From contig JAKNDB010000087.1 of assembly GCA_024305405.1 (NCBI GenBank), forward strand, positions 3,036,001-3,100,000: a DNA stretch of 64,000 nucleotides. The letters run 5' to 3'. Position 1 is the stretch's first letter. Each line of letters starts with the position of its first letter. The notes beneath the pieces were generated by a model, which was given only the letters and a program-made list of their open reading frames with translations, was not told where the DNA came from and ran no database searches. Position numbers and translations under genes: made by a program. Source of the DNA: Dirofilaria immitis (lineage: Eukaryota; Nematoda; Chromadorea; Rhabditida; Onchocercidae). This document shows, piece after piece, positions 1-21,772 of this stretch.

Positions 1-972
1 TTGATCATATTAATGGATTCTTTACTAGTGCATTTTTAAAATGAAGCAAAAGAATCGTTTATCTTTTACCGATGTATCAAATAAACTAATTCATCTTCAA
101 TTTTATGCTTTATTTCTATCTCCGTATTATATAAAAGCTTCTATGAATTCCTCCAGTTGATAGTAATTAATATTTTTAAATTACTGAGTTCTATTCGTGA
201 TATTGCACTGATAATTTTTCTAAATGATTTATCATTTCTAGCAGCTAAAAAGACTACCTATATTTCATTTTTGCTTGATTTTTGATATAACTTTTCAATC
301 CGATCACTTCCCAATTTTTTTAAAGTTTATATAATGAACATTAGAACTTGATCAACATTCACAACTAACTGAAATTATAGATTATAGGAATTTTTTTGAT
401 ATATCCAGTACTAAATATTTGGCTGCTTTAGTTTAAACTATATTAAGATATATAGATGATGGAATAACAACAACTGTTCTAATGGTTTGTTTTTCCAAGT
501 ACAAATTAGGTAAATAATCTAATTAACCAAACAAACTAGCTTAGCTTCTTTATGTAACAAAATCTTCAATTTATCAACTGAAGTTGAATTATAAGATAAG
601 TTTGCCATATTTATCAGCTTACTAATCTTTTATCTTCTAATCTTTACCTTCTGAGCCTTATGTAAAATCTTTAAATCTTAAATTTCAATATTATAACATT
701 TATTTTTAATAAATAGAAATAACAATACAATTATTGTTAAAATTCAAATTCTGCCCATTTTTCTTTATTATGATTTTTTTTTAAAGCATCATTTGATTTT
801 ATTTTTCAAATTAAGTCTATTTCAAGTCAACACAGCTACCAATTTCAAAAGGAAAACTATTGACGTCATAAAAAGTTTTTTCAAAGTTTTTTGGAAATAT
901 GCATTGCTTTAACTAAAAGATATTAACGCAATGGAATATTATGCTAATTGAATAGAATCATTTTTAAACTGA

Positions 973-1040
973 AATTCCCGCGGATTTTTAAAAAAATTTG
1001 TTCAAAATAGAAATCGATGTGATTATCACGTGTTTCCCGC
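973..1040 (+). promoter_or_regulatory. Pair of E2F-like sites next to an E-box
   Basis: TTTCCCGC at 1,033-1,040 fits the E2F consensus TTTSSCGC exactly. A related ATTCCCGCGG lies at 974-983, and a CACGTG E-box at 1,027-1,032 abuts the first. Such C/G-containing motifs are rare in this DNA. No gene start is within 2.5 kb, so a function is speculative. Confidence 0.2.
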
Positions 1041-2776
1041 TGATAATTAAATGTATATTAACAAACGGATATAATCATTTTTCCAAATATAGATCGATTA
1101 ATTTCAATACAGATTTTTGGCTGGCCTTATCAGTCATTAGATTAAGTTGAAAAAGAGTTATCAATTACTATGTCTTATTTTTAGGTAATTTCTAACCAAC
1201 TCTGATAATGATGATTACGATTATAATTGTTTGTTAATTATAATAGTTTTCACATTGCTGTTAATGATGATCACTACATTTATATTGGAGAAATAATGAT
1301 AAAAATCAAAAATGATTATAAAATCAATAAGTGATATCATTGGTTGTTTATTCAAAAGGAACGAATTGTTAAATATATCATAAATTACTAAAATTATGTT
1401 AAAATGACAATGCGTCACTTTTCATGATAAAAGATATGAAATCAAATATATCCGAAAATTATATATATATATCTAAAAATAACCATAGTATATATGATTA
1501 TTTTATATACATACATTTGTAAATAATAAATGATAAGAATTGAAATCATTTAAATGTTACCGGCCATGAAATATTTCAGCAGTCATCCTTACTTTCTTCA
1601 GCTGCTCGATTCAGTTATACCTGAATGAATGGATGGATTTTGATTAACTTAAACAAATAAAATATTTTGTTATAGTTGAATTAGATAGATAATTTTAATA
1701 ATTTTCCTTTCATCCTTTTCAAATATTACAGTAATCCATTCTTTTTTTTCTTTTTGTTTCCAAATTTGATAGAAAAATAAATAAACAAAAGAAGGGAATA
1801 GTATTGATGCTAGTAAATACTGTTATAATGAAAGAAGAAAGAATAATTTAACTATTTGACAAATTATTACCTTTCTCTTTTCTTTTAACTTAAAATTATT
1901 CTCTTATTTTATACAATTCCTTCATTTTACCACCGATCATTTATGACCTCTAAATGACCTTTTTTCTCATATCTCTTCCTTTTTATTTGAAGGCAAGAAA
2001 TGATATTTGATATAGGCAGACAGTGACGGAAATAGACTGATGACAAAGATTGAGGAAGAAACGGATAAGTCTTATGGATATTAATATATAACTACTGATA
2101 GGACATATTCCAGAATTTTCTAGTAAATTGAAGCAAGTCAAAAAAGTTTTGTAGTTTGGATTTCAACTTGTTCTTTTTATCAGTAGTTGATGAAAGGTTA
2201 TCGCTTTATCTTATCACAATATAAATAATATGACGATTTGATATCAGCAAAAAGTTAATTTCGAAATAGTCATACTTAAGGCTAGCAAAAGTTCATATCA
2301 GTAAGAAATTTCAATAGAATTCTATCTGATTATATCAAAAGGCATTCTGGATTTTAGAGAGCTAATATTTTTTCAGCATTAATATGAGTTTCTTACTGGC
2401 AGATAGAAAAGTTAATTTTAAGTGAAGCTACCGAACATTTAAACTTGTCTCAAAAATATAAAGTAAGCTAGTAAGTTGTATGGGATAGTAAATAGCCTAG
2501 GCCAAAGAAACTTGGCTGATATAATCATGTGCTGTTTTCAACAACATGAAAACTGTTAAAGATTTCAACGATTCTGGAAATATGCCATTCATCTTTTAAC
2601 ATTAATTATAATGCTCTCCAATCTTAAATCAATGAAAATTCCGTGCAACTCAAAAGGAAAGTTCGCCAAAATCCGAAGGATGAAGATAAACAAAACAAAT
2701 GTTGGAAAGCTATTAGTAAAATAATTGGAAACTAAATTAATAATTAATACATTTAGAGAATTTTTGATCAAGGAAT

Positions 2777-2852
2777 TGTTATTATTATCATTATCATTAT
2801 CACTATTATTATTTATTATTATCACATTATTTTATTACTATTTATTATCGTT
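2777..2852. repeat. ATT/ATC trinucleotide microsatellite
   Basis: An interrupted run of ATT and ATC triplets. It produces an Asn/Asp-rich frame on the minus strand that is not a gene. Confidence 0.85.
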
Positions 2853-3664
2853 ATCATTATTTAAATATTTCTATGATTTAAGATAGTTTTAAAAAAAAAT
2901 TTTGGTTTTTTGCTAGTGCAAATCTCAAAGATCGAAAGAATAAGATGCTTAAAATGACGGGGATAAGAATAATGAAGATTTTAATATCAAATGAAGTTTT
3001 CGTTTCTTTTATATTCAGGAAATTGGCCACTTCTAATTATCGATTTTCCATCAAATGAAATTTAAATAGGGTAGCATTATTACGATAGTCAAATTCGGGA
3101 AATTAATTCTTGTTATTGCTATTTGAAAAAAAAATTCATAGTATACATCGGAGAGTATTCTTTGGAAGGCAATATATATATGTCGGTAGTTGGTATAATA
3201 ATATTACAAGTAATGAATATTATACTAATTTTATTTTTAAGTTTTAAAAACAAGCAGAAATAATTATTCTAGCATTCATTATCATTAACATGTTAATTTT
3301 ATGCCTGTAAATTATCTTAAAAAAATATTTCGAGAATGATTTTATTAGAATGTATTATAAAATTATCTTATCTTTTAATGTCAAATTAATTTTATCAAAA
3401 TAGTGGTTTGATTCTTTTTCATTCCGTTTCTTTATTAAATATTAAAAATACATTCTCTATAATGTTAGTTACTTTTTACTCATCACGCATTTGTACATCA
3501 TCCGAAAAATGTGGTGAGAAATTCTGATAGCCTTTGATTCATTCATTTCCGAATATTTCATGTTGTTGAATATTTATCCTTAAATTTTAATTATATTTCT
3601 CCAGGAAAAGATTCGAGTTTAATTTCAGAAATAAAACAGCAAAATATTCATAAATATAACTAAA

Positions 3665-3695
3665 ATTCCAATATTGACAGGAAAGAAGTTACATA
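3665..3695 (+). other. Probable trans-splice acceptor of gene 1
   Basis: The acceptor-like TATTGACAG ends at 3,680, 14 nt before the ATG at 3,695. No coding exon is visible upstream. In nematodes this spacing is typical of spliced-leader addition, but a cis-spliced untranslated exon upstream would look the same. Confidence 0.4.
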
Positions 3696-4935
3696 TGTCT
3701 GCTGCCTCATCAGAAAGCAATGTTGACGATTGGTATGTTTGTTATTAATTATTCAACAATAATTCTGAATTTGAATTTAGCGTAATTCTCTTTTTTTTTT
3801 TTGGGAAAAATGAGTTTTAATTTAGAACGTCATTCGAGAGTCAAGAATTATAAAATACCAAGATTTTAAAAATATTTCAAAACATTTAAATCAAAGATAA
3901 ACATAAATTTCAAAAGATATTTCTATTAACATTTAATTCGTTTATCCATCCACTTATTTCATTAGCTCAAAAAAGTAACTTTTCAAATTTTTGTTTTATA
4001 TTTCATTAATCGATAATTTACTACTTTTATTTATTCAATAAAAAATCGGATGAATACGAAAATCTATGAATTGTTGCCGTTCGATTGTTCAATTAGATGA
4101 ATAGAATTTGAATTTTGTTAAGTTTCAATGGAAAGAAAATTTCGTTTTTGAAAATTTTAGCCACCGACATTCACTGACCGTTGAACCAATAAATCCAATG
4201 CACTTAATTGCTTCTGGTAAAGGTAATCGTCGATTTAGCACTCAAGCAGAAGCTGAATGTCAAAAAGATTAATGAAGAAATTTTCCATAACATCGGTAAG
4301 TTCTATTTTTTTTACATTTGAAAAAAGATTTATTCTAATGGCGAATGAATTTGTGAAGTATGTCGAGAATTATTCTGGAGGAATTTAAGTATACAATGAA
4401 GAAGAGATAGCATTTAAGTAAGCAACGAAGATATCTATGTCATCCATTATAGGTTATATTTTCTTCTATGCTGTAACTAAATTTATTGGTATGAACAATT
4501 TTACAACATACTATGGTAGGTGGTTTGTTAATTATCCAAGAATATTATTAACGATCAAAGCTAGATTCGTTTTATAAAATGATTTAAAAATTATTAGGTA
4601 TTGGAAGAAAATAGAAAATGCTTGTCAAGATATCATCGTTTTCAAATATTATGTATTAATAAGAAATGTAATAAAAAATAAATGCAAATATTTACTACTA
4701 ACAAATAAATTTCAAAATTTAATTTTTATAATTTCTGCAATTTTTCATTTCATTTTTGTTACTTTTCCAGGAAGAACAAAAAGATGTTTATAGCGCAGCG
4801 GTCGCCGATAAATTGGAAGATCAGGAAGTGAATAATTTAAGAAAGAAACGAAGCCAGCAAGAAAGAAATGATAAAAAAATAATATTTGAAATTTATCGTA
4901 TTATTTTAGTAGGGATAAAATTCAGTGTACGGTGA
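3695..4935 (+). CDS. Small three-exon hydrophilic protein, unknown
   Basis: Proposed exons are 3,695-3,732, 4,161-4,295 and 4,771-4,935, with donors TG|GTATGT and TCG|GTAAG and acceptors ATTTTAG and TTTTCCAG. Exon 1 begins MSAASSESNVDD and joins in phase to CHRHSLTVEPINPMHL. As written, the frame stops at TAA/TGA in exon 2 (4,269-4,274). Adding one A to the AAAAA run at 4,262-4,266 keeps the frame open to the donor and enters exon 3 in phase 0, giving ...KKFSITS|EEQKDVYSAAVADKL... and then a Lys/Arg/Glu-rich stretch (NNLRKKRSQQERNDKK). The total is about 112 residues. The last 19 codons before TGA are hydrophobic and less convincing, so the true 3' end may differ. I see no signal peptide, membrane segment or known domain, and I do not recognise the family. 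A possible AATAAA lies at 5,292-5,297. The exon structure supports a real gene; function is unknown. Confidence 0.55.
4262..4266 (+). other. Apparent 1-base loss in A5 run (gene 1 exon 2)
   Basis: Reading through the five As gives CAA AAA GAT TAA. With six As it reads CAA AAA AGA TTA ATG AAG and stays open to the donor at 4,296. The phase then matches exon 3. Confidence 0.55.
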
Positions 4936-6542
4936 TATGATTAAATTCTTATTCTAATATATCGTATGATTACTTCCTTTTATCATTTAAATTATCTTTG
5001 TAACCTTTCCTCTTTCTCCTATTTTTTTTTAATACTTTATTCTTATAATTTCAAGCATTATTAATTATGCATTAAAATTAAAGACTTACTGCGTAATACA
5101 TTTTTCTTAGTACATTCATTTCATTCTGCTACTACTGTATTAATTATAAGAATTTGGAATATTACACAAAGAAATGCGAGTATACGCTATACGTGGTCGT
5201 GCGTAATAGCGAAGTTCAGAATTATGAAATGGTTATGGAAGGAAATCGATGGATAAAATAGAAGCGACATTCGACTTTCAATCGTTAATTAAATAAATAA
5301 ATAATCAAATAATGATTATGAATAATTTACCGATGAAGAAATGAAATGATACCGAAAAAGAGAACGATAGAAGAATGTTGTTATTTATAAACTGACAGAA
5401 TTATAAAAATGATTTGAAATGTAACAAACATGTGGGTTCCTTACGATTGCGTTACGTTATATAAAAAAACTTTTAGCTTGTCGTGCAAGTTAAGATTGCT
5501 TCTTTTTATTTTCTTAAATGCAGCATATTTACGTGATAATAGCCTGATATAAATTTTTTTCCATTTCTGATCTTGATGAACAGCTTTCTGCTTCTGCAAG
5601 TTATTGGATTTTAGATGACCATTAGTTATTCATCGATTTTAAATAATTTTTGCAATTATTAAATTTCTAAATTATTCTAAGACTATCGACTCAAATCATG
5701 CTTGAAAACTTTTTCTTCAAGTTTTAAGCGGATTTAAAACTGACGGAAAGAACTCATTTCCGAAAAAGAAAACATTCTTACAACTGACAGTTATCAATCA
5801 ATATTGCTTCATCTCTAAATTTTGTGCTAGTAATTACGACTTTAATAAGAATCGAACTGGTAATATTTGTTTTTCAAAAATAATTATGTATATCATTTCA
5901 ACAATCTTCTTTGAATATAAATTTTTTTAAATTAGTTGTTTTCGAAATAGTTAAACTTATAATTTGATTGAACTGTAATTCTGTGAAAATGAAAGCATAT
6001 AACTGCATATTTTTCAATTTTTTTCATATTAACAATATTAGATTTTTTATATTTAAATATGTATAATGCGAATCGAATCGAACCGTATTTAATATAAATA
6101 TATTATTTTTATTCCAATATATACAAATTAAATTATATATTAGATTAAATCATAAATGTTATTATTTTAGTGTTAAATTATAAATAATTATCTTCAGTGA
6201 AGAGAATTTTTTTAAGTGACAATATCAGCAAAGATAAATTAATTAGATTATATTATTCCTTAACAACAGTTATATCAACAATATCATTAATTAAGATATT
6301 CCAATCCTGATTCTAATCCCGAAACTTACTCTCATCTATCCTGCTGCTCATTTTTACATTTGCTAACTAATCTTTCTAATCACTTTATTTATTTATAATA
6401 CTATTGTCATTTAATGTAACGATTTGAATTACTCAAAATCGGCTTTCCTTTTTTTTTCTCTCTAACAATTTTAATTTCTTATTTCTTAATTTATGTGTTC
6501 ATATGTTTTTATTGTAAAATTTTGCTTTTTTTATTCGCATAA
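4936..6542. other. Non-coding spacer
   Basis: AT-rich spacer after gene 1. It contains AAATAAATAAATAATC at 5,291-5,306, which may supply the polyadenylation signal of gene 1. I see no supported gene. Confidence 0.5.
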
Positions 6543-6870
6543 TTTTAGAAGTTTTGATTATGATTTTAGAAGTTTTGATTATGATTTTAGAAGTTTTGAT
6601 TATGATTTTAGAAGTTTTGATTATGATTTTAGAAGTTTTGATTATGATTTTAGAAGTTTTGATTATGATTTTAGAAGTTTTGATTATGATTTTAGAAGTT
6701 TTGATTATGATTTTAGAAGTTTTGATTGTGATTTTAGAAGTTTTGATTATGATTTTAGTTTTGATTATGATTTTGAGTTTATTATGATTTTAGAAGTTTT
6801 GATTATGATTTTAGAAGTTTTGATTATAATTTTAGAAGTTTTGATTATGATTTTAGAAGTTTTGATTATG
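6543..6870. repeat. 21-bp minisatellite, about 15 copies
   Basis: Tandem copies of a 21-bp unit (TTTTAGAAGTTTTGATTATGA) run almost without change. There is one G variant near 6,727, an irregular shortened block at about 6,750-6,790, and an A variant near 6,828. Because 21 is a multiple of three and the unit has no stop in two plus-strand frames, it creates long artificial open frames reading FRSFDYD or EVLIMIL repeats. No flanking exon structure supports translation. Confidence 0.9.
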
Positions 6871-9800
6871 ATGAACTTTTTAATAAGATTAAATTTATAA
6901 CAACTTTTCATTGTTACAGAACTTATTTAATTCATTTTTAATTTATTTAGAACAAAAATAAGAATAAAATTAAGATTGTAAACCAGTCTTTTAAATAAAT
7001 TAACGTGATTAACCTAATATAATTACTGCTCAAATTTTTTCGTCGTCGTTATTGAACATTGGTCAAATAACGAACGAAGAAATTTTTCAACTTTCAGCAT
7101 ATATTCTAAAAGTGTTTGATTGCTGTATTTTATTAATTTTATTATTTGCATTCGCGACCAATATGTGGGATTTGAGAGTGCCTAATAAAATCGGAATCTG
7201 TATTGTCAATATTGATACAGGATTTGTGTGAGATAACTTAGGTCAGGTTATTTGGAAAATACAGCAATCAAGAATTTATGCTTCAGGTTTTATGTCTATT
7301 ATATATGCAAATTTTCTGTAACTTACTTCGCTGTATTTTATCGATTATTACATATCCTTTCTTATAATTTTGTTTTATAATTAATGTTCAATAACTAAGT
7401 CATTTTGATTTTGTCTTTCAAATTTTAAATTTTATTATATTTTATAAAAAGTCATTCTCTTTTTCAAATATTGATTTTTAGAGTTATGGTTTTCGTGAAC
7501 AAAATTGAAAACTCTCTAAATTTGAAATATTTCAGATCGAATTAAAAATTTAATTGAAGAAGAAAATTTACATTCTACAGAAATTTTTAATTTCAACTCA
7601 AAATTATCTAAGCTGACTTTTCTAGATTTTTTTTGAAATGGATTGATCTTCCTCTAGAGCTTTTGTTTTTTGTTATGTTGCTATTTTGTATTTTTTGGCA
7701 TGCAGTTCTTGGAGTGCAGATAGTGTGTGAAGATTATATACATAGCATACCTATAAGATTTTTGCAATTACATGTATAAAGTACTTATCAAGCTTAACTT
7801 ATATAGTCCTTGCTTTTACAATCTTTTTTCTTTTATAGGCATATTCTTTTATAAGGTTGTCAAGTTCTATATTAATATGTTGTTATTATCGTATTGGTTT
7901 TATCATTGAACTAAATAGTGATCGAATTTAATTGTCAGTTCATTATCTTATTCTGCTCAACAACTGTATCATTTCCAACTTCAAAATATCCATTTGATAT
8001 TATTTGTTTGTTAGAATCCAATGTTTGGAAGATTTTTTTCAAGAAATTGCATTTCGAAATTTATACAAAAGCACATTTTTCAAGAATCTCTTTTGTACTT
8101 TTAGTAATTACTTAATCAAATTTTCAGTTTGGGATTCTTTCATAATCAGCTTAATGATTTCTACCAGTGATTTGTAATTTTCCTTTAATTTCAAAGATAT
8201 CAAAATTTAAATGTATTTTGAATCATGTTGATATCAAATTTTGATTTATCATATCTTCCGTACTGCTGCAGATATCAAATTTGGAATGTTTTAGATTTTT
8301 CAAATCGTATTAAACCTTTGCTAAAGTACTTAAACCACAATCTTGTCATCTGATCTTAAATGGTATGTGATGTATGGTAGGGACTTTTTATATAGAAGTT
8401 CAAACTTTCAGGTGTTGGAGAAACAAACAGATTTCTTATATCATCGCTTGCTTCCCGAAATAATCATGATTTGACAACGATAGTTGAATGCTTAATCATT
8501 AGGAAAATGTTCCTAGCTGTTTCTCTTTCCATCATCAGGCTTGCATTTATCGCTGAATACTTCTCCGATTTTAATTAGGCCAAACACTGCCATATAAAAA
8601 TGTGTCAAAGAGCAAAGTCAAGGTATAAAATCTCATATATAATTTGTTTCGGGAAATTTTCAAAACGATCAAATGAAAGGCTATTTAAATTAATCAATCC
8701 TACCATTCCAAGTGGGTATGATACTGTATCTAACACAAAAAGCTATAAGTAAAATATTAACAAGATTATGCGTCTTATTGAATATCGGTTATCTCATTCG
8801 ATAACTTAGCATAAAAAGAATTAAACGTTTTTGATTTCTGATACTTATAGAAATAAATTAAAACAAGAGCCAGAAATTTAAGGAAATAATTTTTCTAGAA
8901 TGAATGGTTATAACGATTCGAATTTTATGAAATTTCATCTGAGGCGTTAACGTTTTAGGTCGATTGGAATTGGAGATTTAGTAAAGGAATAATACGGCCG
9001 ATGATATTTGCAATAAAATTAAGAAATGTGCCATAATGTATGAGATGCTTCTTTTAGATTTCTTAATGTTTAAAAATAGTTGGTTAAATTTTAATGATAA
9101 CATTTAGTTAATTAAATTAAAGTCGAGGAACATTAAAGCAGATGGTTAGTTAAAGAAAATAAATAATATTGCCGTTTAATTATTAATACTACTCAAAGCC
9201 ATAAAGTACTTATAACTATTTAAATTGCCAGAAATTTTATTACAGAAGATCAGTTTTTGAAAAAATCGTCACAATCTATCGAATTTATTAATATATGTTT
9301 AAAGAAATGAGCAGTTAAATGCTGCTTCAATCGAAATTTCATTTTATTTATCAAAGTAATTTAAAATTTTTGCTCTTTCATTTTCTATTTCTTTCTAGAT
9401 TGTTCATATTTCAAGACATAAAGATTATTTCTTAATCCATATCATATTGAATAATCATATCTGTTTGATTAATTAATCAATTATTACCAGCGCTAATCGC
9501 TGCAATCATTGAATATTGCAATTGCTCTCCTCTTCATCTCTTATCATATCTTTCAAATCTATCGATTCTTCCTCGCAACCTATCTCATTTTAATGGCAAC
9601 TATCATTATTAACTTATAATTGTTGAGTAGAACTTGAGTACTAATAATAGATATGCTACAATTAATAAATACCAATTATCTCATTATTTATTAGTCATAT
9701 TGTTTTCAATTTCATTAATAATACATAATTGAACGAATTTAATAATAAAATTAATTATTACTGATATATCAAAAAGAACTTTTATTGAATTATTCAAAAG

Positions 9801-10223
9801 AAAAATTCTCTTTGCTCTATCAGCAATAATTAATTTTGCTTAATTAATATCTGTTAATAGAATAATTATGATTATAAATAATTCTATGCATATTGATGTA
9901 TACATATATGAATATATCACACTATTCATCATATCTTTTCTGATATCTAAAAAAGAATATACTCTTCTTATCTGAAATAATAATATCTATGTCAAATATA
10001 AGATTATAATACATATATAACTAATGCAACTCATAATTTCTATATTCATAAAAATAATTTTTGGCTTATATGATTTATTTAATTTTTGCAATTCATGAAC
10101 TTTGAACTTTTTCGTAAACCTCAAAGTATCCAAAATATGAAAATTTGCAATTTGAATATTTCTAATTTCACTTTCGACTAATTTTATTATTTGCAATAAA
10201 ATTACGATCATACTAAATTAAAA
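6871..10223. other. Non-coding spacer
   Basis: AT-rich sequence without convincing exons. The short frame at 7,918-8,115 lacks family features and splice context. I see nothing else in it. Confidence 0.5.
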
Positions 10224-10412
10224 TTGTTATCACAATACTCATCACCCTTGTGTTGTAACAGTGGATTAAGATCTTACACCCAAAGTTTGTCTACGGTAAT
10301 AGCACTGACGAGAATAGGATGTGTTCTCGAATTGTTGTGCTATCTCTTTCTACTCGATCCTGTTTTGTCGGAATTATTGGATTGGGAACTAGAGTTCAAA
10401 GCTGCAACATGA
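10224..10412. mobile_element. GC-richer islet, possible solo LTR remnant
   Basis: This block of about 160-190 bp has clearly more G+C than its flanks. Within it, 10,251-10,409 begins TGTTGT and ends GCAACA, giving a 5-bp terminal inverted repeat of TG...CA type as in LTRs. It also has an internal CGAGAA/TTCTCG hairpin near 10,310. No target-site duplication is visible (flanks CCTTG and TGAAT), and no internal retroelement coding is nearby. It is open in one plus frame for 62 codons, but no family is recognisable. It lies 400 bp upstream of the helicase start, so it could equally be promoter or outron sequence. Confidence 0.25.
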
Positions 10413-10796
10413 ATTTCTTTATTCTTTATAAAACCTGATTCGTCTTAATTAAATTTTCTTAAAATTCCCTTGTTACATGAAATTTACTGATAATTTTTAG
10501 ATGAAAGTTCCATATCTAAATTCTGTATCGTAATTTTCTTGTCTAATTTATTTTCTATGTGGAATTTGTGATTAATCTCTTTTACGTAATTTGTTTGGGA
10601 TTTGTCGTTTTGTATACTAGTGTTATCATCCTTAACATAAATTTGCACTTTTTAATAGAACTGTAGTTTTATTTATAAAGCATTTTTGTTATTCGATGTT
10701 GTAGTCGTTCATTCTTAAAAAATTCATTCTTAATGAGGTAATCATTTAGTGTGATTTTTTTCTTGCGTAAAATTTATCGTATATTGAAATTTATAT

Positions 10797-10815
10797 TTAA
10801 TATTATTTCAGGTGA
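10797..10815 (+). other. Trans-splice acceptor of the helicase gene
   Basis: A T-rich tract and ATTTCAG end at 10,811, and the ATG follows four bases later at 10,816. This is the classic arrangement for spliced-leader addition in nematodes. The leader itself cannot be seen here. Confidence 0.55.
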
Positions 10816-21490
<10,675 letters not shown>

Positions 21491-21766
21491 TGGCTAAAAT
21501 CACTATGATGCAATTTTAGCTGATGTATTATTATACGCTGCTACTTCCTCATGTATATAAGTTACATTCTTTATTTTTTACCAAATGTATTCATCTTTTT
21601 TCCGTCGTGGTTAATTTTATTTTCTTCTTGATATAGAAGAAAAGAGGAATTTTAGTTGCATAGAAATATCAGGGAAAATTTGATTGTTTTATGACTTTCA
21701 ATCAAATGAAGAAAAAAAACTATGAACTAAATCTTTTATTTGTAGGATTAAATTTCTACAGTTTCA

Positions 21767-21772
21767 AATAAA
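21767..21772 (+). terminator. Polyadenylation signal AATAAA of helicase gene
   Basis: This canonical AATAAA lies 277 nt after the stop codon, implying a 3' UTR of about 290 nt. It was chosen by position only; variant signals nearer the stop cannot be excluded. Confidence 0.4.

Larger units (their letters stand above)
1..3679. other. AT-rich non-coding stretch left of first gene
   Basis: No open frame here has family features, consistent splice sites or codon composition that I would call a gene. The short open frames at 1,221-1,418 and 2,589-2,825 on the minus strand are low-complexity (Ile/Asn-rich) and arise from AT-rich or trinucleotide DNA. The only points of structure are an ATT/ATC microsatellite near 2.8 kb and two E2F-like sites near 1 kb, both listed separately. 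Confidence 0.6.

Noticed and set aside
6493..6900. 135-codon open frame with FRSFDYD repeats
   Set aside because: It is produced entirely by the 21-bp minisatellite; the parallel 77-codon frame has the same cause.
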